Assembly: GCA_025331125.1 (NCBI GenBank)
Contig: JAOALB010000197.1
Coordinates: forward strand, 18,826 to 82,825
Source of the DNA: Mycogone perniciosa
Taxonomy: Eukaryota > Ascomycota > Sordariomycetes > Hypocreales > Hypocreaceae
Reading direction: 5' to 3'
DNA: 64,000 nucleotides
The notes below the pieces were generated by a model. It worked only from the letters and a program-made list of their open reading frames with translations. It was not told the DNA's origin and did not search any database. Position 1 is the first letter of the stretch. Every line of letters starts with the position of its first letter. Shown here in pieces: positions 10,992 through 23,700 of the stretch. Position numbers and translations under genes: made by a program.

Positions 10992-12298
10992 CTACTTGGA
11001 GTAGACTGGTATTGGGACCGGGCTCTTGTTTGTGCTGAAGTTGACAAACTCTGTGGGAGGGCCCATATGAGGAACTGCGGCCAGTGAAGAGCATACTGGC
11101 TTCTTCTCACCCTTGCGGGAGTCATAAGGCTTGTTACATCCTGGCAACGAAGGGACTGACACTTCGTTAGCTACAACCTGGAAAGTGAAAAGTAAAGGAG
11201 CTCATACTCGCTGAAATAATACCCGCACGCTCTTGAGGAATGTCAGTCTGCAGCTTGCAGCCTGCCTGCGCTGTGGTATTGGAGAAGCCTGCAAGGGTCT
11301 TGCATTGCGTCCCATCATGGAAAATGTTCTCACGGTGCTGGCAAGTCGGGTCGTCCAATGCCTTCTGGAGCAACTTAACGTCCCAGAAGCTGAGATAATC
11401 AGCGTGGATTCCTGCTCGTATTAGCAAAAAACCGGGCAGCCGATACCCCCGCTTATAGCATACCGTATCCAGCCTTGTCTCCAGTGCTAAGCAGAAGCTG
11501 ATCGGCTCTGAAGCCCCGGGTCTGATAGCCGATTTCGAGATCGATCTCCATCATAGGCACAGGGTGGTCGTCAGGACATTTGCCATTATTGAGGCGGTAT
11601 GCCATATGGCTCTTATGGTCCTTGCTGTCGAGGTCCACGCCATTCCAGCAATCGGGAAAGTTGACGGTGAGGCGCAAGAAATCCTTGCAGTCAAAGTTAG
11701 GTAATGTATACTGAAACTTCTCGAGATCCTTGTCGGTGCCGCCCATCTGACAAAGGAAGCCATAACGTGCCGGGGCGTGCTGGGGGTCGTTCTTGACTGG
11801 AGCAATGGCAGACGGATCGCCCGCAAGCATCCTGAGACCCCTAGGGAATGCCTTCAATTTTGTCCCTTGGGGATGCTATAAATCATGGTGAGCTCATGTT
11901 CAGGCTGGTTATCGAGACGATACGGACGTTATTCAGGTAATAAACCCGCACTTCCCGAATAGGCACCGCGGAGAATGTACCATTATCGTTCTGAGCCATC
12001 AAAGCTGGCATCCAGTAGTTGGAGAGGTTTTCCTGAATCTCCATGGTCGAGCATGACGATGAAGCCTGGATATTAGGAGAGAAGGTGATGCCAAACTTTG
12101 ATCCTCCGACCACGTCGTGCAAGTGGCCGCTTACGATGCCTGTTTTTGTTAGAAGACTTTAATGACAAACGAGTAGTCGTACGCGCCTGGGTTAACGATA
12201 GGGTCTCCACGCTCGTGTGCAAGGTGTCTGGCCATGAGAAGGAAGGCCTCTGAGCCCCCAACAAGGGAGAGGATGGCTGCTCCCACATGAGGCAACAT
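10992..12298 (-). CDS. Secreted DUF1996-domain protein (about 365 aa)
   Basis: The five-exon model is 12298–12183, 12129–11928, 11875–11464, 11411–11208 and 11155–10992, with three introns of exactly 52 bp. The sum is 1098 nt. It starts MLPHVGAAILSLVGGSEA, a signal peptide, followed by the DUF1996 opening (MARHLAHERGDPIVNPG). Later come LHDVVGGSKFGI, KAFPRGLRMLAGD, CWNGVDLDSKDHKSHMAY, CPDDHPVP, HADYLSFWD and the LPGCN end motif. DUF1996 proteins are secreted or cell-surface fungal proteins, often with a WSC domain (absent here), and have no established reaction. The first intron is ambiguous: GT–AG 12182–12130 is canonical, but a GC–AG alternative (12186–12140) would restore the usual NPGxVSxHxH spacing. 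The donor at 11927 (GTCCGT) is weak but needed for frame. Confidence 0.82.
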
Positions 12299-13630
12299 TG
12301 TGAACGATGGACGAAATAGCGAATAGATGTGCAGATAAAGAACTAGTATATCGGAAGTGGAAAGAACAGAGAATCAACGGCTGCAGTTATAAAAAAAGGG
12401 AAAAAAGTGATTGTAATTGCCAGGGGGATCCATTTTGAAACGGTACTCTAGCCTATGGTCTAGGTACTCGGACTCGCAATTACCCCGGTGCGATCATCCG
12501 GGATGAGGCCTTTTACTAGTCTATATTGTATTACTAGCAGACAGTCTACTCCGTAACCCCTGAATTGTTTTTTGGCCGTGGCCTCTGCCACATTACCCCC
12601 ACTACTCCGTACACTCAAAAGCATATACCTAACAGCATCGAAATAGTATAGCAGTTTTACATAGTAGGCTTCAGTAGGATTATATAAAATGATACAAGCT
12701 AATACTATTATAATGAAAGAAAGAGAACCTGGATACAATATACTATAATAATTAAGCTTTAGGAAGCTATACTACTAGACCATACTATTAGATGTTGCAT
12801 TTTTATAGTGTGTGTGTGTGTTGCTGTTTTGTATTGGCTGCTTATCCTCATGAAAAGTAGCGTGAAGGAATAGTAATTCAGGGGTAGACTGTACTAAAGA
12901 TACTATAATATCTAGAACCCACTTTGGTAATGGATCTAATTTCGCGAGATAATAAGGTAGTACAGTGCCACGCAGAAAGCTTCGGTAAATTTTCTGTAGA
13001 GTGGCCCTTCAAAAAGTCACCAAAACTTTCTTCTCCCCACTGTACTACTCCGTAAAGGTCCGCTGACGTGAGAAACCCTCGCTCAGCTGCCCTATCCCGT
13101 TACCACCTATGCTATTCGCCTCTTAGTTGGTTACCGAAGGTCCCCGAAGCTCCACACCAGCGGTATAGGAGATGGAAATCGATCCGGGAAATGGAGTCGG
13201 GGATTCGGGCCTGGGGAAAATTTAACTGAAATTCTTATGCGAGTAGATCTTCCGATATTATGCACGTTACCTGAATGCTAGTGGGCCATTGGGTGGATCT
13301 TAATAGCCAAATTTAGAAAGTTATATTACTGTTTCCCGCAGGGAATTGTAACGGTGGGATGCTAGATTCATCAGAGGCAGGGAGCCAATAGAACTATACG
13401 GTGGTCTTGGTTACTAACCATCAGGTTCGATCGCATATAGTGAGAGTTGATACCTAGAGAGGGCCGCTTAGGGATGAGATACACGATCCGTTCTCAAGCA
13501 ATCAAAAGAGTGAAAGTCTGTTCTTAGCCCTTTATAGACTAGGCCTTCTCCCTTGCTGGGCAGCCCAGTCCTAACACTGTTTGCTAGCCGAAAGCTGAAT
13601 TGTTAATTGCATAATGGCCATATCTGGAGA
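12299..13630. other. Intergenic region, no gene seen
   Basis: The left half holds the DUF1996 promoter. About 12600–12900 is A+T-rich with a short (TG)n run near 12812. No coding stretch could be supported on either strand. Confidence 0.5.
12386..12393 (-). promoter_or_regulatory. Possible TATA box of the DUF1996 gene
   Basis: On the minus strand a TTTTTATAAC element lies about 90 bp upstream of the start codon at 12298, a typical distance for a fungal core promoter. Confidence 0.4.
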
Positions 13631-14437
13631 CTAGCCGTGATTAATGAGCTTGGAATCGCGCTTGCGGGGTTGGGTGACCAACTCCAGGTCAGATGGGTTT
13701 ACAGAGCGAAAGACATCACCGATGCTGTCAAATGCAATATAACCTACACTATTAGCTACAATTGCTGAGGTGTCCTAACTCACATTAGCTGCTCGCACAT
13801 GTTCTCTGGTGTTTTCGGTCTCTGGGACGATAAAGTTGTCCTCATAGACTGTATTACGAACCAGATTCCAAGGGTAGGTTTTAATTCTGCTGGTGGTGAC
13901 ATTCATGAAAGTTGGCGAGAGAAAGACGGGACAGTCGAGGCACAGGACCTTGCACTGTTCGCTGCTTGGCTTGACGTAAAGATCCGTTTTTGTGCAGCAG
14001 TCATGAACCACTTCGGCTACCGTTGCATCCATTGTAGGAAACACATTCTTGATGTCAGCTCCGTCATCGTTCAGTTTGTAAAGGTGGTGCTTATCGCCCA
14101 GTCCTCTCCACGACTTGGTCCTCCCAGGCTTCCACCTCCATCAATTTCTTCCAAACTGATACAGGAGAACAAGATACTTCACTTGAAACCGGGTGGGACA
14201 ATAGATACGGGTGTCGGCGTGCAGAATTCGTGGTTGAGTGGGCGATCTTGTGGGTTGAGCTGTGAGTGTTACGCACCAGGAGGCGTCAACTATAGCCGGC
14301 TGGAAACCCACCGCATGGGTAAATTGAATCAGAAAGAGGTCCAAGAGAGCCCTGGAACCCTTTTGGCGCGGAAACCCTTGTGTGCGCAAACAATATCTTG
14401 CATTTGGAGCCAATAAGAGCTCCATAGCATACGACAT
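13631..14437 (-). CDS. Possible hypothetical gene or gene remnant
   Basis: On the minus strand a long protein-like reading covers about 14130–13780 (GLGDKHHLYKLNDDGADI … YPWNLVRNTVYEDN), with several Cys residues and an ending at VRAANV just before GTGAGT. Beyond that a second open stretch (YIAFDSIGDVFRSVNPSD) ends at a TAG at 13633–13631. A further ORF starts at 14437. I could not join these into one clean gene model, because the required donor near 13778 is poor. The family is not recognised. The + strand ORF 13799–14416 overlaps it and looks less protein-like. This may be an intact small gene that I cannot resolve, or a decayed one. Confidence 0.25.
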
Positions 14438-14900
14438 GATTCATCAAATGCTCTTGGCCTCTTTCTCAACTCGGTCCTCGCTCAAGATTCAGTGCTGAGA
14501 TCTTTGACATATAGTCTCAATTTTAGAGTGATATGAATCACACTTTCTCAGCATCAAACCCTGAATGAAGTTGTCTGGTGAGTCTTCTTTGCCTAAGCTT
14601 CGCGGACCCCGTTATTTTGTGGCTCATTGCCCACAAACATTTGTGATCTCTCCTGGATATCACACGCATAATGCCGTTTGCTGCTAGAGTTTTTTATGGC
14701 TGGAGAGATTGAGTTGATCTGAAGTAATGACCTGTATTGCACTCTCAGCGTAAGCCAGGTAAATAAACGCTACCCTACATCTCTAGCCACCAAAATAAAC
14801 AAATGGTGTCCACAAAAACTTCCCTCCTATAACACCAGGACTTGGCACCTTATATTAACGTTTTCGCACGCAATACCACTAAACCGCTAACAGCATTGAA
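14438..14900. other. Transition into the AT-rich block
   Basis: Composition is normal up to about 14880, then shifts abruptly to A+T-rich DNA. No gene is seen. Confidence 0.5.
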
Positions 14901-15533
14901 CCACTGCTTATAATAGCCTTAAAGCCTATAAATAGCAGTCTATTTAACCTAAAAGAGTATATGCTTAAGAAAATATAATAAAAGGCAAGGAATATTATTT
15001 TTACTAAAGCAGAAATAAATCTCTGTATTAATACTCTTAATATTAAGCCTGGTTTATTATTAAAAGAAGGTTAATATATTAAAATATATTTTAGTTTAAA
15101 GCTTAATATTAATAATAATAATACTATAATTATATTATAGCTAAATACTTTTAAAAACTTTTATATTAATAAACTGCGCGCTAAGCTCCCTTTTAATATA
15201 TTATATTTTACTTAAATATATATTATAATAATAATAACTAGAATATATTACACTAAAATCCCTTTAATTAATATTAAAAAAGATTTATAAATCTTTATTT
15301 AACTAAACTTAAAATTAACTATATAAAAATATAAAGTATATTATACTTATTTATTAATTATAAAAATTACTTAATAAAAATCCAATATTATTGTTTAAGT
15401 ATTATTAATAAAAATAAAATAATAAATAACTTTAATTAGTTAAAAAATTAAATAAAAGCCTTTTAATAAAAAGAGTAAAATTAATGTTTACTTAAACGCT
15501 ATAAAGGTTAAAGCAGTTTAATAATAATATATA

Positions 15534-15705
15534 TATTACAGCACGGGAAGGCAGGTCAGGGCAAATATCATTATTATGCCGTGGAGAGCAAAGAAGCCCT
15601 AAGGCTTTACAGAAAGCTATAGCTAGGAATGCGTTAGGGCCTGGTTATATAACCAAAGCTTATATAATAGGGCGTTAATATCGCGTCACGGTCGGTGCCG
15701 TAACA
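15534..15705 (-). repeat. LTR of the minus-strand element
   Basis: This 172-bp segment is less A+T-rich than its surroundings. It is bounded by TATTACA (a RIP version of TGTTACG) and CGTAACA. It ends GTGCCGTAACAGTA, the same terminus as the LTR at 29669–30033. Confidence 0.6.
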
Positions 15706-17464
15706 GTACCCCCCCTCCTATCTCGCTATTCGGCCGCGAATAGCTATATTGCTTGCATAAATCGAAATTCTAGGTAATTTATCTTAATACTTCCGATATA
15801 AAGGTAAATAGGGCGAATTATATAGTTTTTAGTATTAGTAATATATAGTTTAGTTATAGGCTTTAGCGTAGTATAGTCTTTAATTAGCGCTTTGCAGGCA
15901 TTAGTTTCTTTTTAGCTATTTCCTTTTTTTCTTTTTTTATAATTCCTTTTAATGCCTATTATAATAGGCCTAGCTTTTTTAGGTTTTTTATATAAAAGTC
16001 TTATATTACCCTCTCTTAACTTTATAAGTTTTTAATTAATTGCTATATAGCAGTATAGTATTTTTATTTAATAAAGTAGTAGAAACTATTATTATTATAA
16101 TAATTTAAAAGCACTTTAAACTCCTACTTCTTTTATACTTTATTTATACTATCTTCCTTTTCCAGTACCTTGCCTTAAATATTCTTTAATCTAGCCTTAT
16201 TAATTATCTTTTACTTAAAGCGCAGTAAAGTAGCTGTTTTAGGTTATAGGAGAGAGTTATATAAGACTAGGAAGATCTTTATACTTTCTAGTAAACTAAT
16301 AGCGCAGGCTTATAAGTATACTTTTATTATTATATAAAGTCCCGCCTATTTATTATCTAGCTTTTTTATTGGCTAGTTAATTTTTATATTTTATATATTA
16401 ATAAAGACTTCCTACTTAATAGTATAAACTAATAATGCCTCCCTTTATATATTTGCATTTTCTTTATATTTTCTTTTTAAAGCTTTAATAAAAGCCTTTA
16501 ATTATATAATAATATATTTAAATTAATTAGCAATAGTATTAATACAGAAAAACTCTCTTTTCTTTACTGTAGAAAGGTTTAATAGGCAGGGCTATAAAAG
16601 CTTTATCTTTAAGCGAGGGTTAAAACTATAGTTAATAAAAAACAGCAATATATTAATAGTTTTAGATATTATATTATTTACAGCAAATTCAGCTAATAGA
16701 AGCTAGTAGACTTAGTTATTTTAATAGAAGTTAATAAAAGTTTACAGGTATTATTTTATATTTACATTAATTTTTTTAATTAAGCTATTAATTTTAAAGT
16801 AAAAGGCTAATAACTATTTTAATATAACTTTTAATTACTTTAAAAGTTATTTTTAAAATTTTAATATAAATTATATACTATAGTTTAATATAATATTATT
16901 AAATATATTATAAAGGCAGTAAATCCTATTAATAAATATATTAACTAGCTTTTTTATTAGGTCTTTAGCCTATTTAATTTAATATACCCCCTAGTTAATA
17001 AAGCTATTTTTAATACTTTATTAACTGCTATCCTAGTTTATCTATAATATTATAACTATTTAGCTGTACTTTTAAAGCCTTTTTTATTTAATTAAAAGCT
17101 CCTTTATTATAAATATATATTAATATTCTATTATTAAAGGTAAAAAGGATATAAATGCTATAGCTATTATTAATTTATAATAATAGCAAGTTAAATAATA
17201 AAGCTTTTTAAATAAATAAATAAATTTTAAATAGTTAAAATAAATATATTAACTATCCTTTAACTTTATTTTTTACTTTTTTTTTAATTATTAAAATTAT
17301 TATTATTATTAATAATAATAATATTAATAGTATTAATATAACTTTAGTAAATATTATACTTTTTATATATTCCTTTTATAATATACTTTTATTAGCTAAT
17401 AATACAATTGCAAAATAAAAATACCTTTTTAGTTAAATATAGTTACAGTTGCCCTTTAAAGGTA

Positions 17465-17760
17465 GCTTATTATGGCGTTAATTGTCTTTAGGCGGCCACG
17501 CCTACTACTGCTTTTATACCAGCTTTTGCTTTAGCTAGTCTAGTTTCTGTTGCTGCGCTGGCTAGTCTAGTTGCTCGGCCTCTCTCTCGTTTAAAGTTAA
17601 GGCTTGCTAGGAATTGCGAGGAAGCCCTCGCTAAGCTGCGCGCCGCGGCGTCTTTGTCGGCTCCTCCTCTTACTCCTGCAGCTCCTGTTACTATTCCTGC
17701 TCCTGCTCCCGCCACTGCCCCTATTGCTATACTGTTATCCCCTCTTTATAAAGGTTATTT
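17465..17760. other. GC-rich island inside the RIP block
   Basis: A patch of about 300 bp rich in GCC/GCT codon-like triplets is flanked by A+T-rich sequence. On the minus strand it has an open frame (17715–17488) rich in Ala, Arg and Gly. Because CA and TG are also rare inside it, this may be element sequence that simply offered few CpA targets, rather than unmutated DNA. No domain is recognised. Confidence 0.5.
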
Positions 17761-20700
17761 AAAAGTCGGCAATCGCTAATAAAAGAGATTTCTTTTAGTA
17801 TATTACTATCGCCTACTTTTAGCAGTATACTGTGTATTTTAATAGTAACTATTAATATACTTTTTAATATATTTCTTTTTTACTTTTATTATATTACTTT
17901 AATTAATTATATACTTTATAGTTATTTAATGCTTATATTAATTATATACTAGCTCTTTTAAACTATAAGTAAGAATAATAATTAAATAAATATATTTTTC
18001 TTTTTTTATATATTTATAAGCTAATATAATTAAATAGTAATTTAATATAAACAAGTATTATACTTTTAATTTAATTTATTAAAAAGAAAGGATTTAATTT
18101 ATATTAAAAAGGCAGCTGCTTTAAATAGCTATAATAATAATACCTTTTATATATAAGTATATAAAAAGTAAAAAACTTTAAATAATTAATTATTATAGTA
18201 ATAAAGTATACCCTTTATAGTAAATAGCCTTTAAATTAAAATTAAATAGTTTCCTATACTTTTATATATTTTATTTTAATAATTATATATCCATTAAATT
18301 TAATAATACTTTAAAGTATTTAAAGCTTTATTAAAAAAAAGCTTAAATAAATTTATTAATAGGTATAAAATTAATAAAAAGATAAAAAATTAAGAATAAT
18401 CTTTTTTAATATTCCTATTAAAGCTATATATTTTATATATTAATATAATATAAATAAATATTAATTTATATACTTTTTTAATTATAAAATATATAATTAA
18501 TTAATTATTATAGTTAATATTTTAATTAATATTAAAGTTAAATTTTATTTTATAAAAAAGGTAACATAAATTTATTGCCTTTTTCGCTATTTAAGTAAAA
18601 GTAAATAACTTTACTTTAATTATAAATATATTAACTATACTTTTATATATAGTATTTTATAAAATAAAGTTTAAAAAAAATATAATAAAATACCTTTAAA
18701 ATAATTTTTAAGTATTTATATTATTAGCGACAAAAGTATTATTTAAAGCAGTTAAAACTTATATTTCGCTTTACCCTTTATATTAAAAAGCTAAAAAGTA
18801 TTATATATATAAATAATAAATTAACTAATTAATTGCTTTAAAATACTTTTTATTAAAGTTAATTAAAAACTATAATAAAGTTAAAGTATTATATATTGTA
18901 TTTAACTTTATTATAATAGCTATATAAAGTATAGATTTTACTTTTTTTTAATATATTTTAATAGTTATTTTTATAATATCTATTATAGCTTTTTTAAGCT
19001 TTATAATTAATATTAAAACTATAAAAAGTAATACTTTATTATTAAACTTAAATTATTTTATAACATTTTTAAAATAGATTTTATAAAAAAAGTATATTTT
19101 ATACTCTTTATAGTTTTAAATAATTTTAATACTTAAAAAACTATTATATATCCCCTTTACTATAAAGTTTATATTTTACTTTAAAAGTATTTAATAGCTT
19201 AATATAAAAAGCTTTATTATTATAATAATATATAATTAAAATATTATTTATATAAAATATAATAAAAATTTTTTAATTTTAGTTATAAAAAAGGTAAAGC
19301 TTTTCAAAGTTTACAATTAATTTTTATTTCTTTAAAGTTAAAGATAATTTATTAAATTATAGGTTTAGCGAGTCCTTTAACTTATATAAAGCTTTAATAA
19401 ACTTTAAATAAATATTTAATAGCTTAAAACCTTTAAAAAGTTTATATATAACTAGTTTTAAATTTTTATTCTTTAAAGTATTAAAAAAAGTATTTTTAAT
19501 ATTATATTACTTTAATTTAAAGTTAAATTTTACTATTAAAGTAATAAATATATAAAAAGTATATACTATTAATATAGCTATATATATACTCTCTATTATA
19601 AAGTATTCCTATTAATCCCTTTAAACTATAAGTTAAGCTTTATAATATTTTAAATTTCTATTTTAATTAAATTTATATATAAAAATTTAATATATAGGTA
19701 ATAACTTTATCTTTACTTTTAAGTATAGTATTCTTTACTAGGTTCCTTTTATATATAGAAAATTAATTTTATTATATATAGTTTAATTAAATCTAGCTTT
19801 AAGTAAATATTTTATAAACTCCTTTTAGTCTTTTAGCAGTTTTATTAAATCCTTTTAATAAATAGTTTATTTATTAAAAGTAATACTTTTTTAAAGGGAA
19901 GCTTTTTAGTCTATTACTATATTAAAAATAGTAAATACTATTATTATACTTTTTAATTTACTATTTATTAGCTTTTATTAATTAAACAGTAATTAATATA
20001 ATATTAAATTAAAAAGTTTTATAATTATTAAATATATATTAAGCTTATTTTCTTTTAAAATAATACTTAAAGTATATATTTTAATTTTATATATTAAAAG
20101 ATATTTATTAACCTTTTTTATAGGTTATTTCCTTTAAAGTCTTATACTTTTATAAGTATTAGCTACTGCTTTACTGCTTAAAGAATTATTAATTTGCTTT
20201 TCCTTTAAAATCTACTTTTTTAATATAAAAGTAAGTGAGTTTTTATATATTAGTCTGCCTTTAGCTATAGCAGTTTATTTTCTTTTATTAAATAATATAC
20301 TTTTAATATATAAAGCTATGCTTTTATTGGCTTTTTTTCTTTAAAGAGGGGTAAATTACTTTTAAAAGTATTATTTAAGGTTTTTATTAGCGTATTAATT
20401 TTATTTATAAAGATTAACTATTTTAAAGTAGCCTTTAATATTTAAAGACTAAAAGGTCTTTTTAAGTATATTAATAGTTTACTTAAAGTATTTATTAAGC
20501 TAATTTTAATACTTTATATAATTTTTACCCTTAAAAGTATACTCTCTTTTTCTATATTATTTATAAAGGTATCCTTTATTGCAGGAATATATATTAAAAA
20601 GAGTTTAAATTCTAGTTTATTTTCTTTAACTTTATTAAATAATTTATTCAATTTAACTATAAATAGTTTATTTACACTTTCCTTTTTACTATTAAAAAAG

Positions 20701-23700
20701 CTAGTTTAACTAAATTATATATTCTATATAATAATTACTTTTATTAGGCAGGGTAATTAAATGTAATATATATTATTTATAGTATATTTAATAAAATATT
20801 TAATTAAGCCTTTAAGCTTTATTTTAAATTCTTTTTTATTTTAGCTAGCTTTATAGTTTTTATTAAATATATAGGCGCAGTAGCTATATATATAAAGTTT
20901 ACTTTAATTTAACTATAAGTCTATAGATAGCTTTTTTATTAAAAGGGGTATAAAATCGCAAAACTATTACTTTAATTTTTTAATAGGTAATATTATATTA
21001 AAGCTATATATAGGATTTATATTAATAATATATACTGCAGCTTTTATACTTTTAGGCTATAAATCGGGTAAAAGGCTTACAGCTTTAAGTATTTTTATTA
21101 ATTTATTTATAACTTCCTAACCTGCGCACTTTAAGGCGCTATTTAGTTTATATATATAAACTATATTCCTGCTTTTTAAAGCTTTAATAAAGATATAATA
21201 TTAATATAAAATCCTTTAACTATAGCTATATCTATAAGCTTTACTAAGCGCATTGCCTTTTAGTATAGATTATAAAGAGTATCCTTTAATAGGCAGTATC
21301 CTTTTCTAGTTATAAAATACCTAGCTCCTTTTACTTTAATATTGTTATTTTCTATACTTAAAATAAAAGAGCTAGGAATAAAGTAATTCCTGCTATTTAC
21401 TAGATAAATAGTATTATAGATATTAAAGAGAGTGCTTTAAAAAAGGCAGTAAAGTATATTCTATATATTAATATATATTAATAGATTTATTATATATATT
21501 ATAAAGCTTATATTTCTTTTATTAATTAAGTTTAAAGAGATTAAAGTACCTATAATAGTTAAAGCTATACCTTTTTAAATTAAGGCTATAAAGTTAATAC
21601 CCTTTTTACTAAGTTTATTATAAAGTGTATATTATTTATTTTTTTAAAGGTAAATATAAATTTCTATAGCTTATTATAGGTTAAAGATATATTTCCTTTT
21701 TTTATTAGGTTTTCCTTTAAGCGCAGTAAATAGTATATTATAGTCCTTTAAAGGCTAATTATGCCTTTTTTATCTATATAGGTATTCTTTTTTAATAAAA
21801 GCTTTTAAATATATAATATTATTTGCTATAGGTTTATTTAAGCAGTTACTAAACGTTATATAAAGTCTATAAATATAATCCTTTATATTTTATATACTAT
21901 TTAAGAAAAGTTAATTAAGTTAATTAAAGGAAAAGATTTTAATAGTTTTACTGCTTTTAATTTAACTATCTATATAGTATAGGTAATATAAAGTAAAGTT
22001 TAGGGTATAGTATACTTTAATAGCTTTTAAAAAAGCCTTTTAGGCAGCTATTCCTATAACTTTAAAGAACTTATACTTTACTGTATTTATATAAACGCGC
22101 GCTTAGTTTATATACTATACTTTTAGCTTTAAGTTTTTATACTTTATATTATATAGGATATATTTATATAAAATCTATATTTTTCTATATATTATATTTT
22201 TATAAAAAGTTAATTATTTTTTAAGCTTTTTTATAATTTAATAAATAATAGATTTAACGTTTAAGTTTTTATTGTTTTTATTAGCTGCTTTAATAGTAGT
22301 AGAGGCTAAGGCTATAGTTTAGGTTATAGCTTTAAAGTCTATAAAGATTAAAGTGTAAATGCCAGTATTAACTGTCTTTTATATTTACTTAAAGATTACT
22401 ATTTTAACTTTCCTTTTCTTAGTATATAAAGCAATAGTATACTAGTGCTTATAAAGTAAACTATTATAATAAATAAAGATATTTATTAAAATAGCTTTTT
22501 TTTTAAATGCTTTTAAAGTAGTTTCTTTTACTTTAATTAAAGTAAATAGCTTTAGAGTAAGGAAATAATTATTATTTTAATTAAAGAGATTAAGATTAAC
22601 CTTATTCTAGATCCTTGCAGTAGTTATATAATTATATAAAATAGTAATCTATTTAATCTATTAAACTATTAAATCCAGTTTTATAAAAGTAATATCGCTT
22701 GCGTTATTTATTATAAAAGGTAGCTTTAAAAGCTTAAAAGTAAAAGGAAAAAGTAAAGGTAAAGATATAATATTAAAGGAAGTTTCTAGTAACTCTAATA
22801 GTTATTACCTAGGCTTATAACTATCGCGAAATGCAGTATAGCTATATAAAGTATAAAGAGAAATAGGAATAAAGCTTGATTCTAGTAATAAATATACTAT
22901 AATAGCTTTGCTATATATATATATAGCTAATATAAAGGAAAATATACAATATATATATTGTAAGCGCCTATATAGTCTAATATATCGCTTATGCAATATA
23001 TATATTAGCTAGTATCTGCTATATAAGCAGATAAAAGCTCCTTAGCGCTAATAAGCGCTAATAAATAGTAGGTCCTTAGCCTACCTAACCTAATAGGTTA
23101 GTTATTAAAGCTTAATATTAATACTAGTAAAAATAGTTAAATGCAATAAAAAGTAGTTTTAGAACTTGAATAAAGTAATTATAGCTAATAGATATACTAT
23201 AAAAGGCTTAATAAAATACTTTGCATTTTACCTATTATTTAACTAAAAACTAATTTTGCTTTTAAAAGTAAAACTGCTTATTTAACAGGTAATTAATTAA
23301 AATAAAGTTTATATAATAAAAGATTAATTAATAGTATATATTTATATTTTAAAAAGAAAAATGAAAATATAAAAACAGTTTAAAAGAAAGTAATAGTATT
23401 CTATTAAATATTAGCTAAAAGGATAAACATTAATAATTAATACTCTTTGCAGAAAGTGACTAAGCCTCTCCTCTTTAATAACCTTATCCTACTTTATAAT
23501 ATAAAATACTAAAGGGATTTATTAAAAGATGTAAAGCTAAAGATATATTAATTAAAACTATTTAAGATTAAGTTTTAAATAGAAATAATAAAAGCTTATA
23601 GGCTAAAAATATTAAATAAAATTTTATTTAATAAAACTTATTTAAAGGAATATTTAAAGAAGTTTATAAAAGATAAATTTAACTAGTAAATAATAAAAGA

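Larger units (their letters stand above)
15534..22800 (-). mobile_element. RIP-degraded LTR retrotransposon, probably Ty3/gypsy type (right edge uncertain)
   Basis: The left end is an LTR (15534–15705) bounded by RIP-altered TGTTACG/CGTAACA ends. Immediately inside it, read on the minus strand, is a purine tract AGGAGGGGGGGTAC, which is where a polypurine tract should precede the 3' LTR. At 19231–19260 the minus strand reads FYINNILII, the reverse-transcriptase YxDD box with both GAT codons changed to AAT. The box lies about 3.5 kb from the 3' LTR, which fits gypsy order (RT–RNase H–integrase–LTR) better than copia order. No intact frame remains. The 5' LTR could not be placed; an LTR-like stretch at about 22800–23090 is only a candidate. 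Confidence 0.6.

Noticed and set aside
13415..13440. GGTTCGATC, resembling a tRNA B box
   Set aside because: No matching A box or cloverleaf could be folded around it.
13799..14416. 205-codon plus-strand ORF
   Set aside because: The minus strand of the same segment reads more like a real protein (DDGADIKN, YPWNLVRNTVYEDN). I could not recognise anything on the plus strand.
22805..22996. 63-codon minus ORF in the RIP block
   Set aside because: Low-complexity Tyr/Ile-rich translation from AT-rich DNA; not a gene.
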